DNA from: an uncultured Paracoccaceae bacterium | GTDB lineage: Bacteria > Pseudomonadota > Alphaproteobacteria > Rhodobacterales > Rhodobacteraceae | NCBI GenBank assembly: GCA_905182105.1 | Contig: CAJJAR010000002.1 | Span: 62,001-126,000, forward strand | DNA length: 64,000 nt | Direction: 5' to 3' | Part shown: positions 38,917-48,059 of the stretch, piece after piece | Layout of the letters: each line of letters starts with the position of its first letter | How positions within the stretch are numbered: the first letter of the stretch is position 1 | Made by a program: the position numbers and the translations under genes | The notes under the pieces: generated by a model | What the model was told of the DNA's origin: nothing | Database searches by the model: none | Seen by the model: only the letters and a program-made list of their open reading frames with translations

Positions 38917-39990
38917 ATGAAATTCACCAAATTAATGACCGGCGCTGCGCTGGCACTTGGCCTGGCAACGTCTGCTGTGGCCGAAGACAAAACCAAAGTT
39001 GGTTTCGTATTTGTTGGCCCAGTCGGAGACGGCGGCTGGACTTATGAGCACAACAAAGGCCGTTTGGCTGTTGAAGAAGCATTCGGCGATAAAGTCGAAA
39101 CTGTATTCGTTGAAAGCGTGGCTGAGGGCCCCGACTCTGAGCGCGTGATGACAGAGATGGCGTTGAACGGCGCTGATCTGATTTTCACAACGTCCTTCGG
39201 CTACATGGACCCAACAATCAACGTTGCCGCCAAATTCCCTAATGTTAAGTTCGAGCACGCAACCGGCTACAAGCAAGCCGACAACGTGTCCGTATATTCA
39301 GCACGCTTCTATGAAGGTCGCGCAATACAAGGCCACATTGCTGGCAAAATGACGAAATCAAACATCGTCGGTTACATCGCGTCGTTCCCGATCCCAGAAG
39401 TTATCCGTGGAATCAACTCCGCCTACATCCATGCGAAAAAAGTAAACCCAGACGTAGAGTTCAAAATAATCTGGGCTTACACATGGTTTGATCCAGCAAA
39501 AGAAGCTGATGCTGCTAAGGTTCTAATCGAACAAGGCGCCGACGTTGTTTTGCAGCACACAGATTCAACCGCACCACAAGCCGCAGCGCAAGACGCAGGC
39601 AACGTGATCACGTTCGGTCAAGCGTCTGACATGGGCCAATACGGTCCACTTCCACGCGTGTCATCCATCATTGATGACTGGGCACCTTACTACATCGCTC
39701 GCACCCAAGCAGTCATGGACGGCACGTGGACTTCCACAAGCACATGGGATGGCATTGGCGCTGGCATGGTTGGCATCGGTGAAATCTCTGACGCAGTTCC
39801 TGCGGACGTGAAAGCCGAAGCATTGGCACTGAAAGCATCGCTTGCTGACGGTTCCTACCACGCATTCACTGGCCCGTTGAACAAAGCAGACGGTTCAGCA
39901 TGGTTGGCGGCAGGCGAAACAGCAAATGACGGCGACTTGGCTGGCATGGGCTTTTATGTTGAGGGCATCACAGCTGAAATTCCTAATTAA
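38917..39990 (+). CDS. BMP/PnrA-family periplasmic substrate-binding protein
   Basis: A 357-residue secreted protein: signal peptide MKFTKLMTGAALALGLATSA (cleavage after AVA, before EDK), then the BMP domain beginning KVGFVFVGPVGDGGWTYEHN. Members of this family bind nucleosides or purine-like ligands. The ATG at 38917 has GGGGAA upstream and gives a canonical signal peptide; longer in-frame starts do not. It is the last gene of the xdhABC-importer unit and is followed by a terminator. Confidence 0.9.
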   Translation: MKFTKLMTGAALALGLATSAVAEDKTKVGFVFVGPVGDGGWTYEHNKGRLAVEEAFGDKVETVFVESVAEGPDSERVMTEMALNGADLIFTTSFGYMDPTINVAAKFPNVKFEHATGYKQADNVSVYSARFYEGRAIQGHIAGKMTKSNIVGYIASFPIPEVIRGINSAYIHAKKVNPDVEFKIIWAYTWFDPAKEADAAKVLIEQGADVVLQHTDSTAPQAAAQDAGNVITFGQASDMGQYGPLPRVSSIIDDWAPYYIARTQAVMDGTWTSTSTWDGIGAGMVGIGEISDAVPADVKAEALALKASLADGSYHAFTGPLNKADGSAWLAAGETANDGDLAGMGFYVEGITAEIPN

Positions 39991-40012
39991 CTTAGGCTAA
40001 GCTCAAACGACG

Positions 40013-40043
40013 AAAGGCTCCGATGTATTTCGGGGCCTTTTTT
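40013..40043 (+). terminator. Rho-independent terminator after the importer operon
   Basis: Stem AAAGGCTCCGA (40013-40023), loop, TCGGGGCCTTT (40030-40040) with one G-T pair, followed by T residues. It lies 23 nt after the binding-protein stop codon. Confidence 0.8.
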
Positions 40044-40150
40044 ATTTAAGATGCGAACACTCGAAACCCAGCGAAGTAGTCCACCCAAAGGCTTGCAAAC
40101 AGGACGTACACATTCGATATGAAGCACAAAGAAATAAGCCAATATACTTC

Positions 40151-40837
40151 ATGGCAAATGGGCCTTCAGAACGTTTAAACCAATGGCTGGAGGGCACATT
40201 TGCAACCCGCTTTATCCTAGGGGTGATTGCATTCAATGCTATTATTCTGGGGTTGGAAACTTCGCAAACTGTCACGGAGACGATAGGTGGGCTGTTGAAA
40301 ACACTCGGCACAATTTGCTTATCGATTTTTGTTATAGAAATTACCCTAAAATTGATCGCCTACCCTTACCGTTTTTTTACGAACGGCTGGAACCTCTTTG
40401 ATTTCGTGATCGTTGGGATCGCATTTTTTCCAAGCGTTGGTGAGCTGTCTGTCTTACGCGCGCTTAGAATTTTGCGAGTACTGCGGGTTATCTCTATTTC
40501 ACCATCACTGCGCACAGTGGTTGAAGGGTTGGTATCAGCATTGCCCGGTATGGGATCTGTTGTCGTCTTGATGAGCATCATTTTTTACGTCGGCGCAATT
40601 ATCGCAACTAAACTGTTCGCTGGTAGCCACCCCGAATTCTTTTCATCCTTAGACGCGTCTGCGTATTCACTTTTTCAAATTATGACTTTGGAAAGTTGGT
40701 CGATGGGAAGCGTTCGCCCTGTCATGGAAATCCGCCCATATGCATGGGCATTCTTTATACCTTTCATCCTCATAACTACGTTTTCAATTGTGAACTTATT
40801 GGTAGGTCTGATCGTAAATTCGATGCAAAAAGCATAA
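40151..40837 (+). CDS. Voltage-gated sodium-channel-like ion transporter, C-terminal tail cut off
   Basis: A six-helix cation channel subunit of the bacterial NavBac type (228 residues). The S4 voltage sensor has arginines every third residue (Arg103, 106, 109, 112 in LRALRILRVLRV), and the pore filter is TLESWSMG (179-186), as in bacterial sodium channels. S6 ends NLLVGLIVNSMQKA and is followed at once by TAA (40835-40837). The same frame continues for 33 more codons to a TGA at 40937-40939 with a charged, helical sequence (EREAVDETALHREELMARLS) that looks like the C-terminal coiled coil which holds NavBac tetramers together. So the open frame is probably a truncated product. Confidence 0.85.
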   Translation: MANGPSERLNQWLEGTFATRFILGVIAFNAIILGLETSQTVTETIGGLLKTLGTICLSIFVIEITLKLIAYPYRFFTNGWNLFDFVIVGIAFFPSVGELSVLRALRILRVLRVISISPSLRTVVEGLVSALPGMGSVVVLMSIIFYVGAIIATKLFAGSHPEFFSSLDASAYSLFQIMTLESWSMGSVRPVMEIRPYAWAFFIPFILITTFSIVNLLVGLIVNSMQKA

Positions 40838-40939
40838 GAGCGCGAAGCTGTGGATGAAACAGCGCTTCACCGTGAAGAACTAATGGCACGGCTATCGCGT
40901 ATCGAAGCTCAGCCCGAGAAACTGGATGCCCAAAAGTGA
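40838..40939 (+). pseudogene. Detached C-terminal coiled-coil tail of the sodium-channel-like gene
   Basis: Thirty-three codons in the same frame as the channel gene, directly after its TAA, ending at TGA 40937-40939. The composition (Glu, Arg, Leu with heptad spacing, LMARLSRIEAQPEKLDAQK) fits the C-terminal helical bundle of bacterial sodium channels. A CAA, AAA or GAA codon in place of TAA would give a normal 262-residue protein. Confidence 0.65.
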
Positions 40940-41039
40940 AGACTTTGCCCGACTTAGCATTGTGAAAAACCTTTCAGTAGATTGCGCGTTCAAAATTCTC
41001 GTGCCACGGTTAACTTAAGTCTGACAAAGTGAGTTCTGC

Positions 41040-42116
41040 ATGACAGATATTATCATAATCGGCGGCGGAATCGCAGGTATTTCAGCTGCAGCCCGAATTT
41101 CTAAGCATGCCAATGTTAAGGTCTTAGAGGCCGAAACCACACTTGGCTATCACGCATCAGGCCGTTCAGCCGCATTGTTTGAAGAAAACTATGGTTGTGC
41201 ATCGGTCACGGCCCTCAATAGTGCCAGCGCGGATTATCACCATACTGCCAATGGTGGGTATTTAACTCCACGTGGTTTTCTAATCCTTGGGCGCAGTGGT
41301 GAAGATGAGGAATTCGAACGCGATATTGCTGATCTAAAGACCACTGAAATCTCACCTACCCAGGCACGCCAGTACGTTCCGATACTCAACGAAACGGTTA
41401 CCCGAGCTGGCTATCACGAGAGCGCATACGATTTAGACACAGACCGTATGATCCAAGACTTTGCAAAGACGGTCAGACACAATGGTGGGCAAATCCATAC
41501 GAATGCCAACGTTGATGAAATAACATTTCAGAATAACCGCTGGAATGTGAGATGCGGGGCTGAATTTCACACATCAAATACACTTGTGAATGCTGCTGGA
41601 GCGTGGGCGGATCGAGTTGCTAACTTGGCCAATATTACCCCAGTTGGTATCACGCCATTACGCCGTTCAATGGCGCAAACACCCGCACCACTCGGCCATG
41701 AAATATCAAAATGGCCAATATTTTTTGGTGTAGGTGAAGCATGGTACGCTAAACCCGAAGCAGGAAAATTACTGATCTCGCCAGCTGACGAAACCCTGGT
41801 AGATCCCCATGACGCATATGCTGATGATATGATTTTGGCAGAGGGGATCGACCGCTTCCAACAGCACGTCACATATGAGGTTACTCGTGTTGAAACAACA
41901 TGGGCGGGTTTACGCAGTTTTGCTCCTGATCGAACGTTGGTTTTAGGGCGCGACCCAATAAACCCCAATTTTATTTGGTGCGCTGGACAAGGCGGATATG
42001 GCTTTCAAACAGCCCCTGCAGCATCTCAATTGGTAGCTGATATTGCCTGCGGACGCCGATCAGATTTGCCCATTGATATTATCGTTGCTTTGTCACCAGA
42101 AAGGTTCAAAAAATGA
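41040..42116 (+). CDS. FAD-dependent oxidoreductase of the D-amino-acid/glycine oxidase (DAO) family
   Basis: A 358-residue flavoprotein with an N-terminal dinucleotide-binding motif (IIGGGIAGISAA), the DAO-type segment LGYHASGRSAALFEENYG, a middle substrate-binding region, and a C-terminal flavin contact WCAGQGGYGFQTAP. DAO-family enzymes oxidise secondary or primary amines of amino acids to imino products; the substrate here is not evident. Its stop overlaps the DUF938 gene start by 4 nt (ATGA), so the two are translated together. Intact. Confidence 0.82.
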   Translation: MTDIIIIGGGIAGISAAARISKHANVKVLEAETTLGYHASGRSAALFEENYGCASVTALNSASADYHHTANGGYLTPRGFLILGRSGEDEEFERDIADLKTTEISPTQARQYVPILNETVTRAGYHESAYDLDTDRMIQDFAKTVRHNGGQIHTNANVDEITFQNNRWNVRCGAEFHTSNTLVNAAGAWADRVANLANITPVGITPLRRSMAQTPAPLGHEISKWPIFFGVGEAWYAKPEAGKLLISPADETLVDPHDAYADDMILAEGIDRFQQHVTYEVTRVETTWAGLRSFAPDRTLVLGRDPINPNFIWCAGQGGYGFQTAPAASQLVADIACGRRSDLPIDIIVALSPERFKK

Positions 42117-42772
42117 CCCATAGAGTGCCACCACCAAACGCCAGTATCGCAAACGAAACTGAAGGTAGCAAAAAGCTGTTTGCGCCTTCTGCAGAACGCA
42201 ATGCACATGCTATTTGCGCAGCTTTGAAAACTATTGCGCCAGAACAGGGTAACGCACTGGAATTAGCAAGTGGGACCGGTCAGCATATTGTTACCCTAGC
42301 AAAGGCCATGCCAAATATTCAGTGGCAACCAACCGAAGTCGATCCAGATCGTATCGCCAGCATTCAGGCCTATATTGATGAAAGCAATTGTAGTAACATA
42401 AATAACCCACTTTTGCTGAACGCCATACAAAGCAGTTGGAGCACTAAACTCTATCCGATGGATTTAATTTCATTATCTAACTTGCTCCATTTGATCAGTA
42501 TTAGCGAAGCTGAAACCCTGATTGCGGAGGCCGCAACGGCATTGTCACAGGGTGGTCGTCTGTTTTTATACGGTCCATTCAAACGCAGCGGTAAACTGAT
42601 CAGCCAAGGCGACATCGAATTTGACAAGGGTATCCGTGCATCGGCTCCAGACACGGGTTATAAAGACGATCAGTGGGTAATTTCACAGGTAACCCAGAAC
42701 GGTTTAGCACTGGCCCAAACAATTGAGATGCCGGCAAACAACTTGGCTTTGGTTTTTCAGAAGGAGCCATAG
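42113..42772 (+). CDS. DUF938-family SAM-dependent methyltransferase-like protein
   Basis: A 219-residue Rossmann-fold protein. The SAM-binding motif I is ALELASGTGQHIVTLAKAMP, followed by QWQPTEVDPDR; the N-terminal APSAERNAHAI block is typical of DUF938. The substrate is unknown. Coupled to the upstream DAO-family oxidase by an ATGA overlap. The gene ends 31 nt before the convergent large oxidoreductase gene. Confidence 0.8.
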   Translation: MTHRVPPPNASIANETEGSKKLFAPSAERNAHAICAALKTIAPEQGNALELASGTGQHIVTLAKAMPNIQWQPTEVDPDRIASIQAYIDESNCSNINNPLLLNAIQSSWSTKLYPMDLISLSNLLHLISISEAETLIAEAATALSQGGRLFLYGPFKRSGKLISQGDIEFDKGIRASAPDTGYKDDQWVISQVTQNGLALAQTIEMPANNLALVFQKEP

Positions 42773-42803
42773 GACAGGCTTTCACCTACCCCAATAGGTG
42801 CCC

Positions 42804-45305
42804 TCAACTGTCAACGCGAATTGTTGTGTTTTTTGGATCATACGGGCTGTCTACAGTAATCTCAGCATCCCACATTTGATCGAACATCCGCACCTTAAGT
42901 TTAGTCCCCACTACGGCCAGAGCCTCAGGTACATACCCCATGCCAATCGACTTGCTGAACGCAACTGAATAGCCGCCTGATGTCAAACGCCCCACGCGAT
43001 TTCCATCATGGTACAGCGCCTCACGACCCCAAGGATCCGCGTCATCAGGGCCATCAATCAATAGCGTTACACATTTGCTTTTAACCCCATGTGCAAGCAT
43101 TGCATCTTTACCGTGGAACTCTTTTGAAAGATCAATAAACCTAGGTAAATCAGCTTCAACCGGTGTCGCGTCACGACCTAACTCCGTACCGAATGCACGA
43201 TAAGACTTCTCTTGGCGAAGCCAGTTTTGCGCGCGCGCACCAACCAGCTTCAAACCATGTGGCTCACCCGCAGTAACGATTTGATCCCACAAGTAATTCT
43301 GCATCTCGATTGGATGGTGAAGTTCCCAGCCCAGCTCACCAGTGTAAGCAACACGAATTGCGCGCACTGGGCACATTCCCAATTCGATATTGCGCATTGT
43401 CAGCCATGGAAACCGTTTGTTTGAAAGAACCGTAGATGAATCGCCATCTTTAACCAAGGCGTTCAGAACATCACGTGATTTTGGACCTGCTATGGCAAAG
43501 ACGCCCCACTGAGTGGTTACATCATGACACTCAACATAACCAAATTCAGGCACCTTATCTTCGATAGCTTTACGTAAATAATCGCTGTCGTAAGCAGTCC
43601 AAGCCCCTGCTGAAACAAGGTAATACTCATCCTGTGCAATCCGTACGATGGTGTATTCAGTCCGCGTAGTCCCAGCGACCGTCAGCGCATAGGTAAGATT
43701 GATGCGACCAACAGATGGCAACTTGTTACAGGTGAACCAGTTCAAGAACTCCGTCGCACCAGGTCCTTTGACAATGTGCTTTGTAAAGGCAGTAGCATCG
43801 ATTAGGCCAACGCCTTCGCGAATTGCCTTAGCCTCCTCCACAGCATGTTCCCACCATGCGCCACGACGAAATGAGCGACTATCGTAGTCAAAATTCTCAG
43901 GCGCATCCAATGGGCCGTAATAGTTTGGGCGTTCCCAGCCATTCACAAACCCAAACTGCGCGCCAGCTTTGGCTTGGCGATCATAAGCAGGCGCAGTGCG
44001 CAACGGGCGGCACACAGGGCGTTCTTCATCAGGGTGGTGAACCACATAGACGTGATCGTAACATTCTTCATTTTTACGCGCTGCAAACTCTGTCGTCATC
44101 CAATCGCCGTAGCGCTTTGGATCAAGGGAGGCCATGTCGATCTCAGCTTCACCCTCAACCATCATTTGCGCAAGGAAGTAACCTGTGCCGCCAGCCGCTG
44201 TTATCCCGAAAGAAAAACCTTCAGCCAACCACATATTCCGCAAACCAGGTGCTGGCCCAACCAATGGGTTCCCATCTGGGGTATAACAAATAGGGCCATT
44301 GAAATCGTCTTTCAGGCCAGCCTCTTCACAGGATGGGATACGATGGATCATCGCCATATATTGTTCTTCGATCCGCTCGAGATTCAGCTGGAACAAATCC
44401 GCACGGAAGCTATCGGGAACACCGTATTCGAAACGGGCAGGTGCATTCTTTTCATAAACACCTAAGATCCAGCCACCACGCTCTTCGCGAACATATGACT
44501 GCGCATCGGCATCGCGGATCACGGGATGCTCTGGATTACCAGCTGCGCGGTGCTCTACCAACGCTGGGTCTTGCTCCATTACGATAAACTGGTGCTCGAC
44601 GGGGATCGCTGGCATCTTGATTCCAAGCATCTTGGCTGTGCGCTGCGCGTGGTTCCCAGATGCCGTCACAACATGCTCAGCCGTAATAACAACCTGCTCA
44701 TCAGAAGGGATCAGGTTCCCTCCCTTTTCGATCATCCTAGTACAAGTCACTTCCCAAGCAGAGCCGTTCCATTCAAATGCATCAGCCTGCCATTTACGTT
44801 CGATCAAAACGCCGCGCTGCCGCGCACCTTTGGCCATCGCCATCGTCACATCTGCAGGATTAATGTAACCATCAGTATGATGATACAAAGCGCCCTTTAG
44901 ATCTTCGGTGCGGATCAACGGCCATTTCACCTTAATCTCATCCGGGGTCATAAAGACGTACGGCACATCACAAGTTTCTGCAGTCGATGCATACAACTTG
45001 TACTCGTCCATCCGCTCTTCAGTTTGTGCCATCCGCAGGTTACCAACGACAGCAAACCCCGCGTTTAGGCCAGTCTCTTCTTCAAGGGATTTATAAAAAT
45101 CAACAGAATATTTATGGATATGGGTCGTAGCATAAGACATGTTGAACAGTGGCAACAAACCAGCGGCGTGCCACGTCGATCCAGAGGTTAGCTCATCGCG
45201 TTCGAGCAACATAACATCATCCCATCCAGCCTTCGCCAAATGATAGGCAATCGACGTTCCGACGGCACCACCACCAACAACCAATGCTTTGACCATAGTT
45301 TTCAT
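42804..45305 (-). CDS. DAO-GcvT fusion oxidoreductase (dimethylglycine/sarcosine dehydrogenase-like)
   Basis: An 833-residue two-part enzyme. The N-terminal half is a DAO-type flavoprotein (VVGGGAVGTSIAYHLAKAG; GSTWHAAGL, where the His is the site of covalent FAD attachment in dimethylglycine dehydrogenases). A linker domain follows, then a C-terminal GcvT/aminomethyltransferase domain (FAIAGPKSRDVLNAL, GELGWELHHP) that binds tetrahydrofolate in relatives. Such enzymes demethylate N-methylated glycines or betaine-derived compounds and pass the C1 unit to folate. The exact substrate cannot be read. The start at 45305 has AGGGAG upstream. Confidence 0.85.
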   Translation of the reverse strand: MKTMVKALVVGGGAVGTSIAYHLAKAGWDDVMLLERDELTSGSTWHAAGLLPLFNMSYATTHIHKYSVDFYKSLEEETGLNAGFAVVGNLRMAQTEERMDEYKLYASTAETCDVPYVFMTPDEIKVKWPLIRTEDLKGALYHHTDGYINPADVTMAMAKGARQRGVLIERKWQADAFEWNGSAWEVTCTRMIEKGGNLIPSDEQVVITAEHVVTASGNHAQRTAKMLGIKMPAIPVEHQFIVMEQDPALVEHRAAGNPEHPVIRDADAQSYVREERGGWILGVYEKNAPARFEYGVPDSFRADLFQLNLERIEEQYMAMIHRIPSCEEAGLKDDFNGPICYTPDGNPLVGPAPGLRNMWLAEGFSFGITAAGGTGYFLAQMMVEGEAEIDMASLDPKRYGDWMTTEFAARKNEECYDHVYVVHHPDEERPVCRPLRTAPAYDRQAKAGAQFGFVNGWERPNYYGPLDAPENFDYDSRSFRRGAWWEHAVEEAKAIREGVGLIDATAFTKHIVKGPGATEFLNWFTCNKLPSVGRINLTYALTVAGTTRTEYTIVRIAQDEYYLVSAGAWTAYDSDYLRKAIEDKVPEFGYVECHDVTTQWGVFAIAGPKSRDVLNALVKDGDSSTVLSNKRFPWLTMRNIELGMCPVRAIRVAYTGELGWELHHPIEMQNYLWDQIVTAGEPHGLKLVGARAQNWLRQEKSYRAFGTELGRDATPVEADLPRFIDLSKEFHGKDAMLAHGVKSKCVTLLIDGPDDADPWGREALYHDGNRVGRLTSGGYSVAFSKSIGMGYVPEALAVVGTKLKVRMFDQMWDAEITVDSPYDPKNTTIRVDS

Positions 45306-45422
45306 GAACGCGACTCCCTAAACCTTCAATTGTGAGTGTTATAAAACGCATCACACAAAAACGCGCCAGTCCCCCGACAGGTCATGGCAAAAAACCGACC
45401 TCCCAGATACACAAGCTTCATC

Positions 45423-45478
45423 TTACCAAATAATTACTGGGGGAGCCACGTAAGCAGTGGGCGCAAGCCCGTGCTGCT
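45423..45478. repeat. Dispersed intergenic repeat, copy 2
   Basis: Shares the 25-nt head TTACCAAATAA-NNN-CTGGGGGAGCC with the element at 4468-4516, then carries its own hairpin: AGCAG (45453-45457) with CTGCT (45474-45478), and GGGC with GCCC inside it around a GCAA loop. It lies between two minus-strand genes (45305 start and 45504 stop). Confidence 0.62.
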
Positions 45479-45503
45479 ACTTCACTTGCAACGACTGCGA
45501 CCT

Positions 45504-46910
45504 TCAACCACGAACTACTTTCCCTGGGTTCATAATCCCATCGGGATCAAGTGCTCTTTTGATTGCAATCATTGCATCAACTGTCGCGGCCCCAAGTTCG
45601 CGTTCAAGATAAGGCATCTTACCTTGGCCGATCCCGTGCTCACCCGTACATGTCCCATCCATAGAAATAGCCAAATCATTCAGCCAACTGACAAACGCCG
45701 CAGCACGCGCCATTTCGTCTTTGTTCTCCATGTCGACAAGCAACAAGCAGTGGAAATTTCCATCACCGACATGGCCAACAATTGGGGAAATAAATCCATC
45801 CACTTTAAGACGTTCCTGTGCATGCCTCACACACTCTGCAAGCCGTGAAATCGGAACACATACGTCCGTTGAAATCCCCATTGCACCGGGGCGCAGTTGC
45901 AAAGTCGCCCAATAGGCGTCATGGCGCGCTTGCCAAAGTTTATTGCGCTCCTCGGTACTTGTTGTCGAAGCATAGCCCCCACCCCCATGATCTGCTGCAA
46001 TTGATCCAAACATTTCAGCTTGCTCAATCACACCGGCATCAGAACCGTGGAACTCCAACAACAGCAATGGCTCTTCTGGTAAGTCCAATTTTGAGTATGC
46101 ATTACACGCTTTAACTTGCAGCGCGTCCAGCAACTCAATCCGCGCTACTGGAATGCCATATTGGATCACTTGCATTACAGTCTGGCACGCAGCGTCCACA
46201 CTTGGGAAAGTACACCGTGCAGAACTGATAGCTTCAGGAATACCTTGAAGTTTCAATGTGATCTCACTGAGTAGGCCCAACGTACCCTCAGAACCGACCA
46301 TCAACCGGGTAAGGTCATATCCCGCCGACGACTTCTTAGCGCGCTGTGCAGTTCTAATAATGCGCCCGTCGGCCATCACGACTTCTACCGCCATGACGTT
46401 GTCTTTCATGGTGCCGTAGCGCACAGCATTGGTCCCACTCGCACTAGTTGCGGCCATCCCGCCAAGTGAGGCATTCGCGCCAGGGTCAATTGGAAAGAAC
46501 AAGCCCTGATCACGTAAATGGGTATTCAGCTGTTCGCGTGTCACCCCTGGCTGGACGACACAGGACAAGTCGTCAGGATAGACCGCCAAAATTTTGTTCA
46601 TCTGCATTACATCGACGCAAATCCCACCCGCAGGCGCGTTAACGTGCCCCTCTAATGAAGTTCCAGTGCCAAATGGAATTACAGGGACTTTGTGAGTGGC
46701 ACATACCTTAACAATTTCGGATATCTCATTTTTGTTTTGGGCAAAAACCACAGCATCAGGCCACTGGTTTTCCAACCATGTTGTCGTGTGGCCATGTTGT
46801 TCACGTATTGCATCACCTGTTTGAAACCTATCTCCAAACTGCTGCTTAAGGACGCCAGTGACAGTTGCTATCCCTTCCTCATTACGCGGCATTCGATGAT
46901 TAGTGGCCAT
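45504..46910 (-). CDS. FAD-linked D-2-hydroxyacid oxidase/dehydrogenase (GlcD / D-lactate dehydrogenase family)
   Basis: A 468-residue flavoprotein of the vanillyl-alcohol-oxidase fold: the FAD-binding part has PFGTGTSLEGHVNAPAGG and GMAATSASGTNAVRYGTMKD, and the C-terminal FAD-oxidase_C domain ends with the substrate and metal motif GHVGDGNFH and GTCTGEHGIGQGK. Family members oxidise D-lactate, glycolate or D-2-hydroxyglutarate and pass electrons to the respiratory chain. The next gene upstream on the same strand is a D-2-hydroxyacid dehydrogenase, a plausible functional neighbour. Confidence 0.87.
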   Translation of the reverse strand: MATNHRMPRNEEGIATVTGVLKQQFGDRFQTGDAIREQHGHTTTWLENQWPDAVVFAQNKNEISEIVKVCATHKVPVIPFGTGTSLEGHVNAPAGGICVDVMQMNKILAVYPDDLSCVVQPGVTREQLNTHLRDQGLFFPIDPGANASLGGMAATSASGTNAVRYGTMKDNVMAVEVVMADGRIIRTAQRAKKSSAGYDLTRLMVGSEGTLGLLSEITLKLQGIPEAISSARCTFPSVDAACQTVMQVIQYGIPVARIELLDALQVKACNAYSKLDLPEEPLLLLEFHGSDAGVIEQAEMFGSIAADHGGGGYASTTSTEERNKLWQARHDAYWATLQLRPGAMGISTDVCVPISRLAECVRHAQERLKVDGFISPIVGHVGDGNFHCLLLVDMENKDEMARAAAFVSWLNDLAISMDGTCTGEHGIGQGKMPYLERELGAATVDAMIAIKRALDPDGIMNPGKVVRG

Positions 46911-46947
46911 TACATTTTCCTTAAATTCTACTCAGCGTATTATTCGT

Positions 46948-47934
46948 TCAAAGCATAGACGGAACAACTTGATCCGGAGGTCGGTGCCCGTCCTGGAATG
47001 TTTTGATGTTGATGATGACTTTCTCACCCATTTCGATCCGGCTTTCGATTGTCGCAGATCCCATATGAGGCAACAAAACCACATTGGACATCTCACGCAA
47101 ACGCAGATTTATCTTGGTGCCTTTTTCATACACATCCAACCCAGCCCCTGCGATTGCGCCATCGCGCAGCATCCGTGCCAGTGCATTCTCGTCGATAACT
47201 TCGCCACGCGATGTGTTCACAATCACCGCACTTGGCTTCATCAACTTGAGACGCCGCGCATTCATAAGGTGGAAAGTCGACGGGGTATGAGGGCAATTGA
47301 TGCTAATCACATCCATTCGGGCAACCATTTGATCAAGGCTTTCCCAGTAGGTTGCTTGCAACTCGTCCTCAATTTCACGGCGTAACCGCCGTCTGTTGTG
47401 GTAATGAACTTGCATTCCAAATGCTGACGCGCGCTGCGCAACGGCACGACCTATGCGGCCCATGCCCAGAATTCCAATCCGACGACCGCCAATCCGACCG
47501 CCCAACAGCGCCGTCGGTGACCATCCTTGCCATTTTTCAGTCTGCATTGCAGCAAGACCTTCAGGAATACGACGAATGATCGCAAGGATCAAACCCATTG
47601 CCATATCAGCCGTGTCTTCGGTTAAGACACCGGGTGTATTTGACACTAAAACCCCACGCTCACGTGCAGTCGCAACGTCAATATTATCAACTCCAGCCCC
47701 ATAATTCGCAATCAGTTTAAGCTGTGGCCCAGCTTGCCCAATTAGCCCTGCATCAATTGTATCCGTAATTGTTGGCACCAAAACGTCAGCGGTTTTCATA
47801 GCTGCAACCAACTCTTCTTGAGTCATTGCAACGTCATCGGTACGCAGCTGAACATCAAACAGTTCGGACAGTCTTTTTTCGACGGGTTCGGGTAATCGTC
47901 GCGTCACGAACACACTTAGCCGATCCTTTGACAT
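46948..47934 (-). CDS. NAD(P)-dependent D-2-hydroxyacid dehydrogenase (D-glycerate/glyoxylate reductase type)
   Basis: A 328-residue dehydrogenase of the D-2-hydroxyacid family. The dinucleotide fold has GILGMGRIGRAVAQRA. The catalytic residues are the Arg in NTSRGEVIDE, the downstream Glu, and the His in LLPHMGSAT. The sequence is closest in style to D-glycerate dehydrogenase/glyoxylate reductase (GyaR-like). It is 37 nt upstream of the FAD-linked oxidase on the same strand and divergent from the SH3 protein gene. Confidence 0.87.
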   Translation of the reverse strand: MSKDRLSVFVTRRLPEPVEKRLSELFDVQLRTDDVAMTQEELVAAMKTADVLVPTITDTIDAGLIGQAGPQLKLIANYGAGVDNIDVATARERGVLVSNTPGVLTEDTADMAMGLILAIIRRIPEGLAAMQTEKWQGWSPTALLGGRIGGRRIGILGMGRIGRAVAQRASAFGMQVHYHNRRRLRREIEDELQATYWESLDQMVARMDVISINCPHTPSTFHLMNARRLKLMKPSAVIVNTSRGEVIDENALARMLRDGAIAGAGLDVYEKGTKINLRLREMSNVVLLPHMGSATIESRIEMGEKVIINIKTFQDGHRPPDQVVPSML

Positions 47935-48059
47935 TTCATCCCCTTCGCGCTTGGCGGTTGCCTACTATTTATGGCATGGTGGCTGAAGTCGGACCAAGGC
48001 ACAAGAACCTCCCGTAAAATGGGTCGACAAATTGAGAAACGGCAGTACAGGCCTTTGAT

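Noticed and set aside
25475-40939. Stop-codon reassignment (reading TAG/TAA as sense codons)
   Set aside because: TAG and TAA occur as normal terminal stops of intact genes in the same window (for example otnC, idnO, denD, lpd), and several broken genes also carry indels.
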